Shown one piece after another: positions 42,612-51,696 of a stretch of 64,000 nucleotides of DNA (its first letter is position 1; each line of letters starts with the position of its first letter). Both the position numbers and the translations under genes were made by a program. The notes beneath the pieces are model-generated. The model made no database searches. It saw only the letters and a program-made list of their open reading frames with translations, and was not told the DNA's origin. The stretch is from an uncultured Anaeromusa sp. (GTDB lineage: Bacteria > Bacillota > Negativicutes > Anaeromusales > Anaeromusaceae). The stretch lies in the NCBI RefSeq assembly GCF_963668665.1, contig NZ_OY764901.1, positions 486,501 through 550,500 on the forward strand. Reading direction: 5' to 3'.

Positions 42612-43184
42612 TTACAGCTTCGGCAAGTCCTCGTACTTCTCCACAATCTGTCCGACAAGGCCGTACGCTTTGGCGTCTTCGGCGCTGAGCCAGTAGTTGC
42701 GAAGCGTATCCTGCTCGACCTTTTCCAACGGTTGGCCCGTTCCGGCGCTGATCAAACGGTTGATGCGGCTGCGGACCTTGACGATTTCTTCCGCTTCAAT
42801 ACGGATATCCGAAGCCTGGCCCCGAACGCCGCCGAGCGGTTGATGGATCATATAGCGCGTATTGGGCAAGGAAAAACGATCTTCCTTGGGAACGGACAGG
42901 TAAATGGTAATACCGGCGCTAGCCACCCAGCCAGTGCCGATTACCAGCACGCGGGGTTTCACAAAACGAATCATGTCATGAATGGTATCGCCGGATTCAA
43001 CATGGCCCCCAGGACTGTTGATGTACAGCTTAATGGGTTCATCGCCTTGTTCCTGCAAAAGAAGCAGCCGGGAAGCTACACTTTCCGCCAGTTCTTGCGT
43101 AATTTCACCGGTAAGAATAATGGACCGGCTTGCCAAAAGCTGCTCTTGCCATTTCTGCTGGCTGTTTTTGCTATCCTGTTCCAT
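42612..43184 (-). CDS. clpP: ClpP-family serine protease subunit
   Basis: 190 residues, start after GGAGG. ClpP motifs: SRSIILTGEITQELAESVASRLLLL, LYINSPGGHVESGDTIHDMIRFVKP, nucleophile in GTGWVASAGITIYLSVPKEDRFSLPNTRYMIHQPLGGVRGQASDI (Ser in VASAG, His in MIHQP), with the Asp region in RNYWLSAEDAKAYGLVGQI. The sequence GWVASAG departs from the canonical GxAASMGA, so this looks like an additional ClpP-like isoform rather than the housekeeping one; no clpX is adjacent. It would form ring-shaped proteolytic chambers with a Clp ATPase. Confidence 0.9.
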   Translation of the reverse strand: MEQDSKNSQQKWQEQLLASRSIILTGEITQELAESVASRLLLLQEQGDEPIKLYINSPGGHVESGDTIHDMIRFVKPRVLVIGTGWVASAGITIYLSVPKEDRFSLPNTRYMIHQPLGGVRGQASDIRIEAEEIVKVRSRINRLISAGTGQPLEKVEQDTLRNYWLSAEDAKAYGLVGQIVEKYEDLPKL

Positions 43185-43339
43185 AGTATCTCCTCCATTT
43201 TTAAGAAAGCCGTTTCCATACTAGCGGCCCTCTGTTTGCTTTTACACTGCAGTTTTTTAGAACCTCATTGCTTTATCGCTAGCTGTGATCGTTCCCTACC
43301 TTGATTTCTGCAAAAAGGCGGAGAATCCTGCATTCAACC

Positions 43340-44302
43340 TCATACTGGGAAAATATGTTGCGCAGCATACACTGTCATGGTCAAGGTCACTGCGCTTAGC
43401 AGCGTCGACATCATAACCGCCTGCGAAGCAAAATCAGGACAACTCTTGCACTCTACAGCAATCAAGGCCGTGTTTACCGCCGTCGGTACTGCATGAGCAA
43501 TCATCACCGTTTGGGCCACCACGCCGCTCAGGCCGAAGCAATAGATATAAAAAAGAGCCATTAGCGGGCTAAGCACTAATTTAATGAAAACAGAAGCATG
43601 TACATCTCGATCTTTAAAGTCAAACTGGGTTCTAGCCAACTGCACGCCCAGCGTAATGAGCGCCATGGGAACCATGCCTGCTTTTAGATACTCCAGGGTC
43701 GGCCAAAAAGGAGTTCCAGTAATATCCACTTCCAAGCTTTTCAATACCAAGGCCAGAGGAATGGCGTAAATAGACGGCATTGTCAAAATGGTTTTCACGG
43801 AATCCCGCACGCTGCGGTTGGCTCTGCCGGCATAATAAAAACCTAGCGTATTAACGCCGATGTTTTGCAAAACCAGAATCATGATCTGCGCCGTAACGGC
43901 TTCGTTCAAATAGGGAGTTTGACCGTTAATGACAAAGGGGGCGCCGCCAAAAATCAACGTAGCCAGAGAAACGCCTATGTTCCCTGAGTTATTGAACATA
44001 ATTGAGCTTTTAAAAGCATTAGCCAAGCCAATATCATAACCGCGCCTTTTGGCAATCACCCGCGACAATAGATCGTTTGTTATCAGCATCAAAATTCCGC
44101 ACAACAATACTTTCAGCAAATCCAGCTTCAAATTAGTAGTATAGAGATTCACAAAAATAAAAGAAGGCACAAAAAGATAGAACATCAGCTTCGTAAGGCT
44201 TAAAATCTGAATCTCAAACTTTTTAGCAATAATAAAGCCCAGGGAAATTAGTAAAAAAATAGGAATAATATTATGACTTAGAATATAGAAAAACACGCCC
44301 AC
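43340..44302 (-). CDS. AEC family (auxin efflux carrier-type) transporter
   Basis: 320 residues from a GTG with GGGAG about ten bases upstream. Ten membrane segments in two five-helix halves are expected. The pattern LSRVIAKRRGYDIGLANAFKSSIMFNNSGNIGVSLATLIFGG (first half, with the NSGNIG motif) and LVLSPLMALFYIYCFGLSGVVAQTVMIAHAVPTAVNTALIAVECKSCPDFASQAVMMSTLLSAVTLTMTVYAA (second half) is typical of AEC carriers, which export organic acids such as malate or malonate. Substrate unknown. A second AEC gene lies at 61711. Confidence 0.9.
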   Translation of the reverse strand: MGVFFYILSHNIIPIFLLISLGFIIAKKFEIQILSLTKLMFYLFVPSFIFVNLYTTNLKLDLLKVLLCGILMLITNDLLSRVIAKRRGYDIGLANAFKSSIMFNNSGNIGVSLATLIFGGAPFVINGQTPYLNEAVTAQIMILVLQNIGVNTLGFYYAGRANRSVRDSVKTILTMPSIYAIPLALVLKSLEVDITGTPFWPTLEYLKAGMVPMALITLGVQLARTQFDFKDRDVHASVFIKLVLSPLMALFYIYCFGLSGVVAQTVMIAHAVPTAVNTALIAVECKSCPDFASQAVMMSTLLSAVTLTMTVYAAQHIFPV

Positions 44303-44401
44303 ACTTACACAGCTCCCGTCCCACCGTCCTAACGACTATGACATCTATTTTCGCACCCGCCTCCGACGCCGTCAAGAAAATCCCCTCGCACTGCATAAAA
44401 A

Positions 44402-44421
44402 AAGACCGCTAACGCGGTCTT
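44402..44421 (-). terminator. terminator after the zinc-protease-like gene
   Basis: AAGACCGC-GTTA-GCGGTCTT followed by TTTTTATG on the minus strand, five bases after the stop codon. Confidence 0.85.
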
Positions 44422-44426
44422 GAAAC

Positions 44427-44969
44427 TTATGCCATCATATCCACCTGACCGCCCAGCTTTTCATTCGGCTCCGGCGGCTTGGCGTCAGCGGCGGTTGTCG
44501 TTTTTGTTTGTCCGCCGGATACATAGCTGCGGCCGCATTCCGGACATACGGAGGTGTAGATTTGGACACTCTGCGAGATGACCTTGCGTCCTTCCGCCTG
44601 AGCCGACGATTGTTCCCGCACTACGTGCTCCTGCTCATGAGAGCTAACCGCGGCGGCGGCATTTTCCGGCGCAATATGCGTAGGACTCTTAAAGGAAACC
44701 CCAGGATCATCCGAGCCATCCTGGTAGGTTCGATTCTTGCAGGTCTGACACTCAATCTGCCCCACCTGCTTTAACCGCCGCACCTCCGGATCCGCCCAAC
44801 TATTCTTAGCAGCCTCGGACAACTCCAGTTTGTATGCCGGGCCAATCTGAGCCAGCCAGCTATTGTCTTGCCCCGCCGGAGAAACGCCGGACAAAGGCGT
44901 GTTTTGTCCCTGCCGGTTTAGCCCCTGTATATTGCCGCTCGGTTGCGGTTGAATCAATAAGCCAGCCAT
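44427..44969 (-). CDS. putative metalloprotease, CJM1_0395/SprA-related family
   Basis: 180 residues, start after GGGAGGAAG. Two CxxC pairs (IECQTCKNRTYQDGSDDP and VCPECGRSY) and an HExxH-like site VSSHEQEHVVREQSSAQAEGRKVI match the family called putative metalloprotease CJM1_0395 or SprA-related. No signal peptide; the first 50 residues are Gln/Gly/Asn-rich and look disordered. Zinc binding is likely; proteolysis is unproven. Single gene. Confidence 0.85.
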   Translation of the reverse strand: MAGLLIQPQPSGNIQGLNRQGQNTPLSGVSPAGQDNSWLAQIGPAYKLELSEAAKNSWADPEVRRLKQVGQIECQTCKNRTYQDGSDDPGVSFKSPTHIAPENAAAAVSSHEQEHVVREQSSAQAEGRKVISQSVQIYTSVCPECGRSYVSGGQTKTTTAADAKPPEPNEKLGGQVDMMA

Positions 44970-45060
44970 GTCCTCTTCCTCCCTGCTGCATACACTACGT
45001 AATAATATATCGAGTACTCATTCCGTTTTCTAAACATATTTTTCACATAAACTTCTAACA

Positions 45061-45089
45061 TTGTCAGCCCCCTTATTTCGGGGCATAAT
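45061..45089 (+). promoter_or_regulatory. promoter with an internal palindrome for the TPR-glycosyltransferase gene
   Basis: TTGTCA (45061-45066), 17-base spacer, CATAAT (45084-45089). The spacer holds the inverted repeat GCCCC...GGGGC, which a repressor could use. Confidence 0.5.
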
Positions 45090-45128
45090 AATAGTACTAC
45101 ATTCCTTATTTACCAGGAGGCCTGCCAC

Positions 45129-46589
45129 ATGGAACGTCTTTTTCTAAATCTCGGCATTCAGTGCACGGAAAATGGCTTATGGAAGGAAGCGGAAGAAGCT
45201 TTCTGCAAAGCACTGGAACTGAACCCCAACTATGCGCACGCTTATAGCAACTTAGGCTTCGTCCTGCAACAAACCCGGCGTTTCGCCGAAGCGGAAGCCT
45301 GCCTGCGCAAAGCCCTTGCTCTTGATGCAAAAATGGTCAGCGCTTACAACAACCTGAGCCTGCTGCTGATGGACACCCGCCGCTGGGATGAAGCAGAGAA
45401 GGTGTTGCGTCAGGCAGTGCAGCTCAGTCCCAAAACTGCTGAACTACATAACAACCTAGGCTCTGTTTATCTGGAAACCGGCCGCCCCCGTCAGGCGGAA
45501 ACCTCCTTTCGGCAGGCCGTCAAAGTCACCCCCTCTTTTGCCGAAGCCCATTACAATCTAGGCTGCCTCTTTAAAAGTCTGGGCCGCTTGGAAGCAGCCG
45601 AAGACTCCCTGCGGCGAGCGCTAAAACAGCAACCGCAATACGCTGACGCCCAATTTGCTCTGGCGACGCTCTATTTGCTGCGCGGCCAGTTCACCAAAGG
45701 CTGGCAAAGCTACAATGCTCTGCGTATGCGGCAGCACGCCGCCCGCGCCGCTTCTTTGCCCCGCTGGCAAGGAGAAGATTTGACCGGCAAAAGACTGCTT
45801 CTTTTTTACGAGCAAGGCTTTGGGGACACCCTGCAGTTTTGTCGCTATATCCCCCAGGCAGCAGCTCAAGCCGACCAAACTACTGTCTGGGTGCAGCCGC
45901 AGTTGCAACGATTACTGCAGGCCTCTTGGCCGCAGCTAGACTTTTATTGCGGCGAAGAAGCGCCGGCGCAAGAATTTGACTATGCCTGCGCTTTGCCTAA
46001 TCTCCCCATGGTCTTTAGCGCCGCCAACGACACGTTATCCGGCGTCCCTTATCTTAAAGCGCCAGCTGCAGACTGCCTGCAAAAAGCAACCTGGCTTAAA
46101 GACCCCACCACAGCGGACACATTCAAAATCGGTTTAGTTTGGGCGGGAAACCCTCAGCATCACAACGACAGTAACCGTTCCTTGCCCTTGTCATCCTTGT
46201 CTCCGTTGTTTTCACTGCCGGGAATTTCTTGGATCAGCTTGCAAGCGCAAATCCCCGCAGAAAGCGCGACTGCTTGGCCGGAAAGTCTTTTAGACGCTTC
46301 CGGTCAATTGCAGGATTTTGCGGCTACAGCAGCGCTGCTTGCCAATTTGGATTTAATCATCACTGTCGATTCCGCCGTAGCTCACCTAGCCGGCGCTTTG
46401 GGCAAGAATACCTGGACATTGATTCCCTTCGCGCCGGACTGGCGCTGGCAGCTCAAACGCACAGACAGCCCTTGGTATGCCTCGATGCGCCTCTTTCGGC
46501 AGCCTAAACCGGGAGACTGGCAAACGCCGCTTGCTGCTATACGACAGGAACTGGAGAAATACGAGACACAAGCTTTTGAACAAGAGTAA
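45129..46589 (+). CDS. TPR protein with GT9-like glycosyltransferase domain
   Basis: 486 residues, start after CCAGGAGG. Residues 1-190 are about five 34-residue tetratricopeptide repeats (for example AEEAFCKALELNPNYAHAYSNLGFVLQQTRRFAEAEACLRKALALDAK). The rest has a GT-B-like C-terminal domain with LLLFYEQGFGDTLQFCRYIPQAA, FKIGLVWAGNPQHHNDSNRSLPLSSLSPLF and LDLIITVDSAVAHLAGALGKNTWTLIPFAPDWRW, as in heptosyltransferase-type (GT9) enzymes. Likely an O-linked protein or surface-glycan transferase. The last codons and the stop (GAA CAA GAG TAA) coincide with the start of a purine-rich repeat. Confidence 0.88.
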   Translation: MERLFLNLGIQCTENGLWKEAEEAFCKALELNPNYAHAYSNLGFVLQQTRRFAEAEACLRKALALDAKMVSAYNNLSLLLMDTRRWDEAEKVLRQAVQLSPKTAELHNNLGSVYLETGRPRQAETSFRQAVKVTPSFAEAHYNLGCLFKSLGRLEAAEDSLRRALKQQPQYADAQFALATLYLLRGQFTKGWQSYNALRMRQHAARAASLPRWQGEDLTGKRLLLFYEQGFGDTLQFCRYIPQAAAQADQTTVWVQPQLQRLLQASWPQLDFYCGEEAPAQEFDYACALPNLPMVFSAANDTLSGVPYLKAPAADCLQKATWLKDPTTADTFKIGLVWAGNPQHHNDSNRSLPLSSLSPLFSLPGISWISLQAQIPAESATAWPESLLDASGQLQDFAATAALLANLDLIITVDSAVAHLAGALGKNTWTLIPFAPDWRWQLKRTDSPWYASMRLFRQPKPGDWQTPLAAIRQELEKYETQAFEQE

Positions 46590-46715
46590 AGGGAGTAAAG
46601 TGAGGGCACGACGAAGTTAGGAATGGGGAGTAAACAAGAGAATCGGAGAATCTGAGGGTTCGAATGAGGGCTGCAAATATTTTGAACCGGAACAGAGTGA
46701 GTAGAATGAGAGTAC
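46574..46715 (+). repeat. purine-rich dispersed repeat, overlapping the end of a CDS
   Basis: Contains TTTTGAACAAGAGTAAAGGG, GAGTAAAGTGAGGGCACGA, ACAAGAGAATCGGAGAATC and a third diverged block. It supplies the stop codon of the TPR-glycosyltransferase gene. Confidence 0.6.
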
Positions 46716-46757
46716 ATGGGTATGACGAACAGCGATTTGTCATTCTGATTCAAAAGC

Positions 46758-46789
46758 ACGAGGAGCCGCGCAATTGCGCGGCTCCTCGT
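46758..46789. terminator. terminator between convergent genes
   Basis: Perfect 14-bp stem ACGAGGAGCCGCGC with its complement and an AATT loop. U-tracts are weak on both sides. Confidence 0.65.
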
Positions 46790-46800
46790 AGTTATACGAT

Positions 46801-48858
46801 TCAATTGTCCGCTTCGGTCAATGGCCGCAGAGTTTTGCCGTACTTGATGCGCCACCAGGACAGTCCCCGGGCGGAATCCACTTCCATGCGTATCTTTTCC
46901 GCGTCCGGCGGGGCAATGCCCGCCCGTGCCGAATGAGGCTCGCAGCGTTCGCCGCTATCGGCATCGCCGATATAATCGGCGGTAATCCAAAAGCCGTAGT
47001 TGATGCCAAAGGAGCTGCCCCGCGTCAAACTAGGACCGATTGCATAGTACTCGAAGCCTGGAGGCGCAATAAGCTCCATCAAGGTCGCCGTCAGATTAAT
47101 ATGACTGCCTGCCGCCGTTTCGGGAACGGCCTCTTTATGAATTCCTTTGCCATATACCACCAACGGAATGGCATAACGCTCATACATTGTCGGATTAACA
47201 TCCAGGTTCAAACGATCTGCGTGATCGCCAACGATCACAAATACGCTGTCCGGATACCTTTTCTTAGCTTCTGCTACAAACTGAGACAGCATTTTATCAG
47301 CATACCAGAAATGGCCCAGTTTTTTCACCATTTCCGGATCTTGCTTAGCCTTCTCCGGCAAGATCGCCTCCATGGCCGCCCGATCATAGCCTTCCGCATC
47401 CAAATCCACCGTATACGGGGAATGATTGGATACATTCAAGATCATATGAAAGCCCGGCTGGTCATCCTGGATACGCCCCAAGACAGCCTGGTAAAGATCT
47501 CGGTCGTCGCAGCCCCAGACATTGCCGCTTTCACTGGCTAAATCCCCTTTACCATAAAAAGCGTCAAAGCCTTGGGCCAAGGTAAATTCTCTAATTTTCT
47601 CCCACGAAGAGGGGCCCGCATACCAAAAATCGCTTTTATAGCCTAGACGCTTCATTTGCGCCGCCAAGGCCGTGCTATAGGGTTCTTGGTAGGCATCCGG
47701 CAATTGGTTCAAATACAAATTGGCATCGGCAAAGCCGGCCACAATTCCCATAACGCCGGAAATCGTACTCAGGCCATTCGGCAGCAGATTGGGTGAATAC
47801 GCAGCATTATCCTGCTCTATAATCCGCTTGACCCCATTGGCGATATTTAGATACTTGTACTGCGGCAGCAGCGGCCAATTGGCATAGCTCTCACTGACAA
47901 TAAAGAACACATGCCTCGGCGGCGCAGCTTGTCCTACTACGACCTTGCGGCGCAGGAAATCATCGATCTCCTTTGAGTCCACCTCGCGCCCTGCCACATA
48001 ATTTCCATAAGCTCCAAGCTTTTGAGGGTCCATAAACAAGCCGGTAGACGAGGCAATGCGCTCATGCAAAATATACGCTCGATAAAGCGCATGCATATCA
48101 TCCAAAATGGCTTCATTGAGAAGCTGATCCCGCGTAACGCCTGCATTTTCCCAGTCAAGATTGTGAATATCGTCCATCGTACCGCCGTACGATACAAAAA
48201 TAGCGAAATAATACACCCCTACAAGCAGCACCGCACGCAGAGATAAATTCAAATACCACCGCGGCAGCTTCGGAAAAGAAAAGGTCCCCGCCGTCAGCAG
48301 CCGCTTGAGCAGCCGGCACAGCGCCCAGGCTGTCGCGCAAGCCAACACAAAGCGCAACGGCAGATTGTACTGCTCAATAACCGTATAAATAATGGCCATC
48401 ACATCATCATGCACCGTGTTGAACAGCAATTGATTAAAAGCCACGCGAAATTCCTGGTAGTACGGCAGCCGAGCATGAAACAAAAAGCTCAGAACCACCA
48501 CATAGGCCGCTCCCAAATAGTAGCGCAAATGTTCCAGCCGCCGCCAGGGGAAAATAAGCCGTAAACCAGTACAGCATAAAAGGGGCGCCAAAATCAACAA
48601 GCCAGTGCTCTTCAAGCTAAGACGCAAGCCATAATATAAGGCAGTTCCAATGTCTTCCCATGTAGCCGCATCACTCATAAACGAATGCAAAATGACGATG
48701 AAGGCAATGCGAAACAGAGTAAACAGCGCTAGGACGAAAACAAACAATTTGCAGTCCTGCTGCAGTTCTCTAAAGAACTCATCCCAACTTGCAAGTTTAA
48801 TCGCAAACCCAACCTTTCTCGCAACCGCCGCAAGGTATGCCGCCAATAAAACCGGCAT
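46801..48858 (-). CDS. LtaS-type sulfatase-fold membrane enzyme (lipoteichoic acid synthase family)
   Basis: About 685 residues. The frame is open to 48873; the ATG at 48858 is my choice, but no good ribosome site precedes either. Five membrane helices occupy roughly residues 35-230. An extracellular alkaline-phosphatase-superfamily domain follows with HVFFIVSESYANWPLLPQY (metal Glu), NLLPNGLSTISGVMGIVAG (likely Thr/Ser nucleophile), FHMILNVSNHSPYTVD and VFVIVGDHADRLN (metal Asp-His). LtaS relatives transfer phosphoglycerol from phosphatidylglycerol to polymers or periplasmic glucans; in a diderm Negativicute it more likely decorates a glycan. Monocistronic. Confidence 0.88.
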   Translation of the reverse strand: MPVLLAAYLAAVARKVGFAIKLASWDEFFRELQQDCKLFVFVLALFTLFRIAFIVILHSFMSDAATWEDIGTALYYGLRLSLKSTGLLILAPLLCCTGLRLIFPWRRLEHLRYYLGAAYVVVLSFLFHARLPYYQEFRVAFNQLLFNTVHDDVMAIIYTVIEQYNLPLRFVLACATAWALCRLLKRLLTAGTFSFPKLPRWYLNLSLRAVLLVGVYYFAIFVSYGGTMDDIHNLDWENAGVTRDQLLNEAILDDMHALYRAYILHERIASSTGLFMDPQKLGAYGNYVAGREVDSKEIDDFLRRKVVVGQAAPPRHVFFIVSESYANWPLLPQYKYLNIANGVKRIIEQDNAAYSPNLLPNGLSTISGVMGIVAGFADANLYLNQLPDAYQEPYSTALAAQMKRLGYKSDFWYAGPSSWEKIREFTLAQGFDAFYGKGDLASESGNVWGCDDRDLYQAVLGRIQDDQPGFHMILNVSNHSPYTVDLDAEGYDRAAMEAILPEKAKQDPEMVKKLGHFWYADKMLSQFVAEAKKRYPDSVFVIVGDHADRLNLDVNPTMYERYAIPLVVYGKGIHKEAVPETAAGSHINLTATLMELIAPPGFEYYAIGPSLTRGSSFGINYGFWITADYIGDADSGERCEPHSARAGIAPPDAEKIRMEVDSARGLSWWRIKYGKTLRPLTEADN

Positions 48859-48899
48859 CTTGAGGCAGTACAAGGGTATTTCTGATAACGCTTCGATCT

Positions 48900-48905
48900 A
48901 TTATA
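48900..48905 (-). promoter_or_regulatory. extended -10 promoter for the LtaS-like gene
   Basis: TGGTATAAT on the minus strand is an extended -10 (TG-N-TATAAT); no good -35 is visible. Predicted start near 48893. Confidence 0.5.
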
Positions 48906-48963
48906 CCAATAAACCATTCCGCGCGCAGTCCTCTTTTGCAAAAAACATTCTTAAGGACAAAGA

Positions 48964-49006
48964 TTAACAGGAGTACAGGGAGTAGAGGAAGGGCTCCGAG
49001 GTTTAG
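48964..49006 (+). repeat. purine-rich dispersed repeat, short copy
   Basis: TTAACAGGAGTACAGGGAGT then AGAGGAAGGGCTCCG, directly before copy B of the variable-stem element. Confidence 0.55.
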
Positions 49007-49021
49007 GATTGAAGGCTGCGC

Positions 49022-49198
49022 CGGCGGCCATGATTGTATTTGAGACTTTTATTGGAGCAAGACGGTCCGCAGGACGCAAAAGCAGGGGAATGCGGATCAC
49101 AGTTTCGCCTGTTTGAGCGCAGCGAGTTAAGAAACTGCCGTCTTCCCCTGCTTTTGCGAGGCGCGCGCAAATCTTGTCTCAAATACAAGCATGCCGCC
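49022..49198. repeat. variable-stem inverted-repeat element, copy B
   Basis: Terminal repeats GGCGGCCATGATTGTATTTG... and ...CAAATACAAGCATGCCGCC. Long stem GCAAAAGCAGGGGAA (49076-49090) pairs perfectly with 49143-49157; inner stem CAGTTTC (49100-49106) with GAAACTG (49131-49137). The loop TTTGAGCGCAGCGAGTTAA is shared with copy C. Confidence 0.8.
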
Positions 49199-49224
49199 CA
49201 TTTATTAAGACTTGATACAGTAAA

Positions 49225-49264
49225 AAAAGCCATGGCAAAGAGCAAGCCCTTTGCCACAGCTTTT
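49225..49264 (-). terminator. terminator after the SH3-domain gene
   Basis: Hairpin with AAAAGC/GCTTTT and TGGCAAAG/CTTTGCCA stems, followed by TTTTACTG on the minus strand. Confidence 0.7.
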
Positions 49265-49277
49265 CTACGTATGCGTC

Positions 49278-49592
49278 TCAATCAGACTGGGGACAATACA
49301 AATACTTCTCGACAACCCATCCTTCCATCCCTTCCAGACTCTTGTCTGCAGCCCGCACGACCAGCACCCGAACATAACCATTTACCTGGCAGGGATTGCG
49401 ATTATATAGGTACTGCACAACGTCTTTTTTCACTAAAACGCCAATCACGGCACTCTCCAAGTTTGGCGCCGTGCGTAAATTCACCTGGTCTACTGAAACA
49501 ATACCTGCTGCAGCCGCTTGCACCGTCCCTGGCTGCCCGCCCATGCCAGCCAAGCAAAGTATCATTAGGATCATCAGCGTCCAATATTTCAT
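49278..49592 (-). CDS. exported SH3b-domain protein
   Basis: 104 residues from the ATG at 49592 (AGAGGTG upstream). Signal peptide MKYWTLMILMILCLAGMGGQPGTVQAAAA with probable cleavage after AQA-type sites near residue 27. The mature part, VDQVNLRTAPNLESAVIGVLVKKDVVQYLYNRNPCQVNGYVRVLVVRAADKSLEGMEGWVVEKYL, is a bacterial SH3 (SH3_3) domain that commonly binds peptidoglycan peptides. It lies 80 bp downstream of the diguanylate cyclase gene on the same strand. Confidence 0.85.
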   Translation of the reverse strand: MKYWTLMILMILCLAGMGGQPGTVQAAAAGIVSVDQVNLRTAPNLESAVIGVLVKKDVVQYLYNRNPCQVNGYVRVLVVRAADKSLEGMEGWVVEKYLYCPQSD

Positions 49593-49673
49593 TTTTGACA
49601 CCTCTTGCTGTTCTTTATGGTTTATATATTCTTTTTTACACACCCAAAACCCTACTAACTCCGAAAATTACAG

Positions 49674-50516
49674 CTATTTATTTTCCTCCTGCCACACCTC
49701 ATAAAGTAGTTGGTTTTTCCCTTGATGCTTCACTTGATACATCAACGCATCGGCATACTGTACCAGATCATCGATGGATCGCGGCGACTGCTGACAAGTA
49801 ACAGCGCCCACGCTGAAGGTCACCGGCCAACCGGCTGTGTCCATGCGCTGTTGCAGACGCTCGCGCAGGCGTTCCAGCACGCCTTGGGCCACTCTATCCG
49901 TTTCCGGCAAAAGCAGCGCGAATTCGTCTCCCCCCAGCCTCGCAACGATGTCACTTTGGCGCACCAGTTCAGTAAGCGCCGCAGCAATTTCACACAGCAG
50001 CTGGTCCCCCGCCTCATGGCCTCTCGTATCATTGACTTGCTTAAAATGATCCACGTCAATATAGCACACTGTTAGAGGGTGTCCATAGCGCCGGCTGCGC
50101 TGCAATTCTTTTTCCGCCATGGTAAAAAACGCCCGCCGATTATATAAGCCTGTCAAAGCATCACAAAACGCAGACCGCTCTATCATTTCATAGGCAAGAC
50201 GCAACCGGCCTGTTACTTCGGCCACAGCCAGAAAAAAGACGGCATGGTTCACGGAAGCCCAATATACGCCCCATGGCAGCTTATAAACATAGTCATCCAG
50301 CCAATCAGCCAACCCCCACGAGGCTACCGCCAAAAAGGCTGCGCTGCGTCCCCAGACAATCCCCAGTCTCCAAGAGGCCAGCCCTACAGGCAGTAAATAA
50401 AAGATAGACAAATCAATCTCATGAATGGTCAAGTGATCCAAATAGGCAATGCCCGCAAGCAACATACACAAGCCCGCAAAATAGGCTGCGCGCGTTCTGT
50501 CAAAATCAGCCGCCAC
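49674..50516 (-). CDS. membrane diguanylate cyclase
   Basis: 280 residues from a GTG preceded by AAGGAGGCGG. About four membrane helices fill residues 10-110 (YFAGLCMLLAGIAYLDHL ... LAVASWGLADW ... ASVNHAVFFLAVAEV). The GGDEF domain follows (about 120-275): DALTGLYNRRAFFTMAEKELQRSRRYGHPLTVCYIDVDHFKQVNDTRGHEAGDQLL, RQSDIVARLGGDEFALLLPETD with intact GGDEF and the RxxD inhibition site, and SIDDLVQYADALMYQVKHQGKN. It should make c-di-GMP from GTP, with product inhibition; the membrane part is an unknown sensor. Confidence 0.94.
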   Translation of the reverse strand: MAADFDRTRAAYFAGLCMLLAGIAYLDHLTIHEIDLSIFYLLPVGLASWRLGIVWGRSAAFLAVASWGLADWLDDYVYKLPWGVYWASVNHAVFFLAVAEVTGRLRLAYEMIERSAFCDALTGLYNRRAFFTMAEKELQRSRRYGHPLTVCYIDVDHFKQVNDTRGHEAGDQLLCEIAAALTELVRQSDIVARLGGDEFALLLPETDRVAQGVLERLRERLQQRMDTAGWPVTFSVGAVTCQQSPRSIDDLVQYADALMYQVKHQGKNQLLYEVWQEENK

Positions 50517-50654
50517 TATTTCCGCCTCCTTGCCGTACGAGTTTTCCAGCGATATATCTCAACTTCTACTTTACCAAATAAAAACAATTTTTCCCATAAA
50601 AAAGGTAAACCCGCTGCGACTTAGGATTCAATCTGTACTTATAGGAAGGCGCAG

Positions 50655-51695
50655 ATGTATAATAGACACGATGTATTTTCTTTGATCCATCGCAATGAGA
50701 GGATGAACACCATTTTGGATAAAATTACGCTCCTCATCCCCTGCTATAATGAGCAAGAAGTTTTGGAACAGCTCTGGCTGCGCTTGAACACAATTCTCGG
50801 TGAAATTTCCGCCGTCTCCTTTGAAATTCTTTTCATCAACGACGGCAGCACCGACAATACGCTGCATGTTATCAAGAAGCTCGCGGCTCAACATCCGCAG
50901 ATTTCTTATTTGGATTTGTCCCGTAACTTCGGCAAAGAGCTGGCTATGATTGCTGGTCTTGATTACGCCGACAGCGACGCCGTGATCATTATGGATGCCG
51001 ATTTACAGCATCCTCCGGAGCTCATTCCGGAAATGATTGCCTACTGGAAAGAAGGCTATGACGATGTCTGCGCCAAACGACGCCAGCGCACCGGCGAATC
51101 CTTTATCCGCCGCTGGGCGGCCAATACCTTTTACAGCCTGCTGCAAAAAATATCCACCATCAAAATTCAAGAGCATGTAGGCGACTTCCGTTTGCTGGAC
51201 CGCCGCTGCGTGGAAGCTATCAAATTGATGCGCGAAACCCAGCGCTATACCAAAGGCATTTTCAGCTGGATCGGCTACCGCAAAAAAGAGATTCTTTTCG
51301 ACTCCGCGCTGCGAGCCGCAGGTACAACCAAGTGGAGCTGGCTGAAACTGATCAATCTGGCTATTGAAGGCATTACCTCCTTCACTACCTTCCCCTTGCG
51401 CCTTTCGTCCATTGCCGGCCTGGTCATTTCCCTCATCTCCTTTGCTTATATGGGCTGGATCATTTTCAACACCCTAATCTTTGGCGATCCTGTACAAGGC
51501 TTCCCCACACTGGTGTCGATCATCTTGTTTTTGGGCGGCATCCAGCTTATTTTTCTGGGAGTTATCGGCGAATATCTGGCGCGGGTTTTTAACGAAACCA
51601 AGCGACGCCCCTTATATCTTGTAAACGAGTACAACGGCAAAAAAAGCCTCTACCGCCGTGACCACCTGCATTTTGAAGACCAGGGAGAGAATTGA
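50655..51695 (+). CDS. family 2 glycosyltransferase, GtrB/DPM1-like
   Basis: 346 residues if begun at 50655, which has AGGAAGG six bases upstream; starts at 50703 (ATG) or 50715 (TTG) would better match the family N-terminus ITLLIPCYNEQE, so the first 16-20 residues are doubtful. GT2 motifs: FEILFINDGSTDNTLHVI, MDADLQHPPELIPEM, GDFRLLDRRCVEAI and TKGIFSWIGYRKKEI. Two C-terminal membrane helices (about 240-310) anchor it. It transfers a sugar to undecaprenyl phosphate. The GtrA gene follows after one base, as in surface-glucosylation cassettes. Confidence 0.92.
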   Translation: MYNRHDVFSLIHRNERMNTILDKITLLIPCYNEQEVLEQLWLRLNTILGEISAVSFEILFINDGSTDNTLHVIKKLAAQHPQISYLDLSRNFGKELAMIAGLDYADSDAVIIMDADLQHPPELIPEMIAYWKEGYDDVCAKRRQRTGESFIRRWAANTFYSLLQKISTIKIQEHVGDFRLLDRRCVEAIKLMRETQRYTKGIFSWIGYRKKEILFDSALRAAGTTKWSWLKLINLAIEGITSFTTFPLRLSSIAGLVISLISFAYMGWIIFNTLIFGDPVQGFPTLVSIILFLGGIQLIFLGVIGEYLARVFNETKRRPLYLVNEYNGKKSLYRRDHLHFEDQGEN

Positions 51696-51696
51696 C

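Noticed and set aside
42351..43304. Long plus-strand open frame of 317 codons across clpP
   Set aside because: It is antisense to a clear ClpP with catalytic motifs, has no ribosome site and has low-complexity composition.
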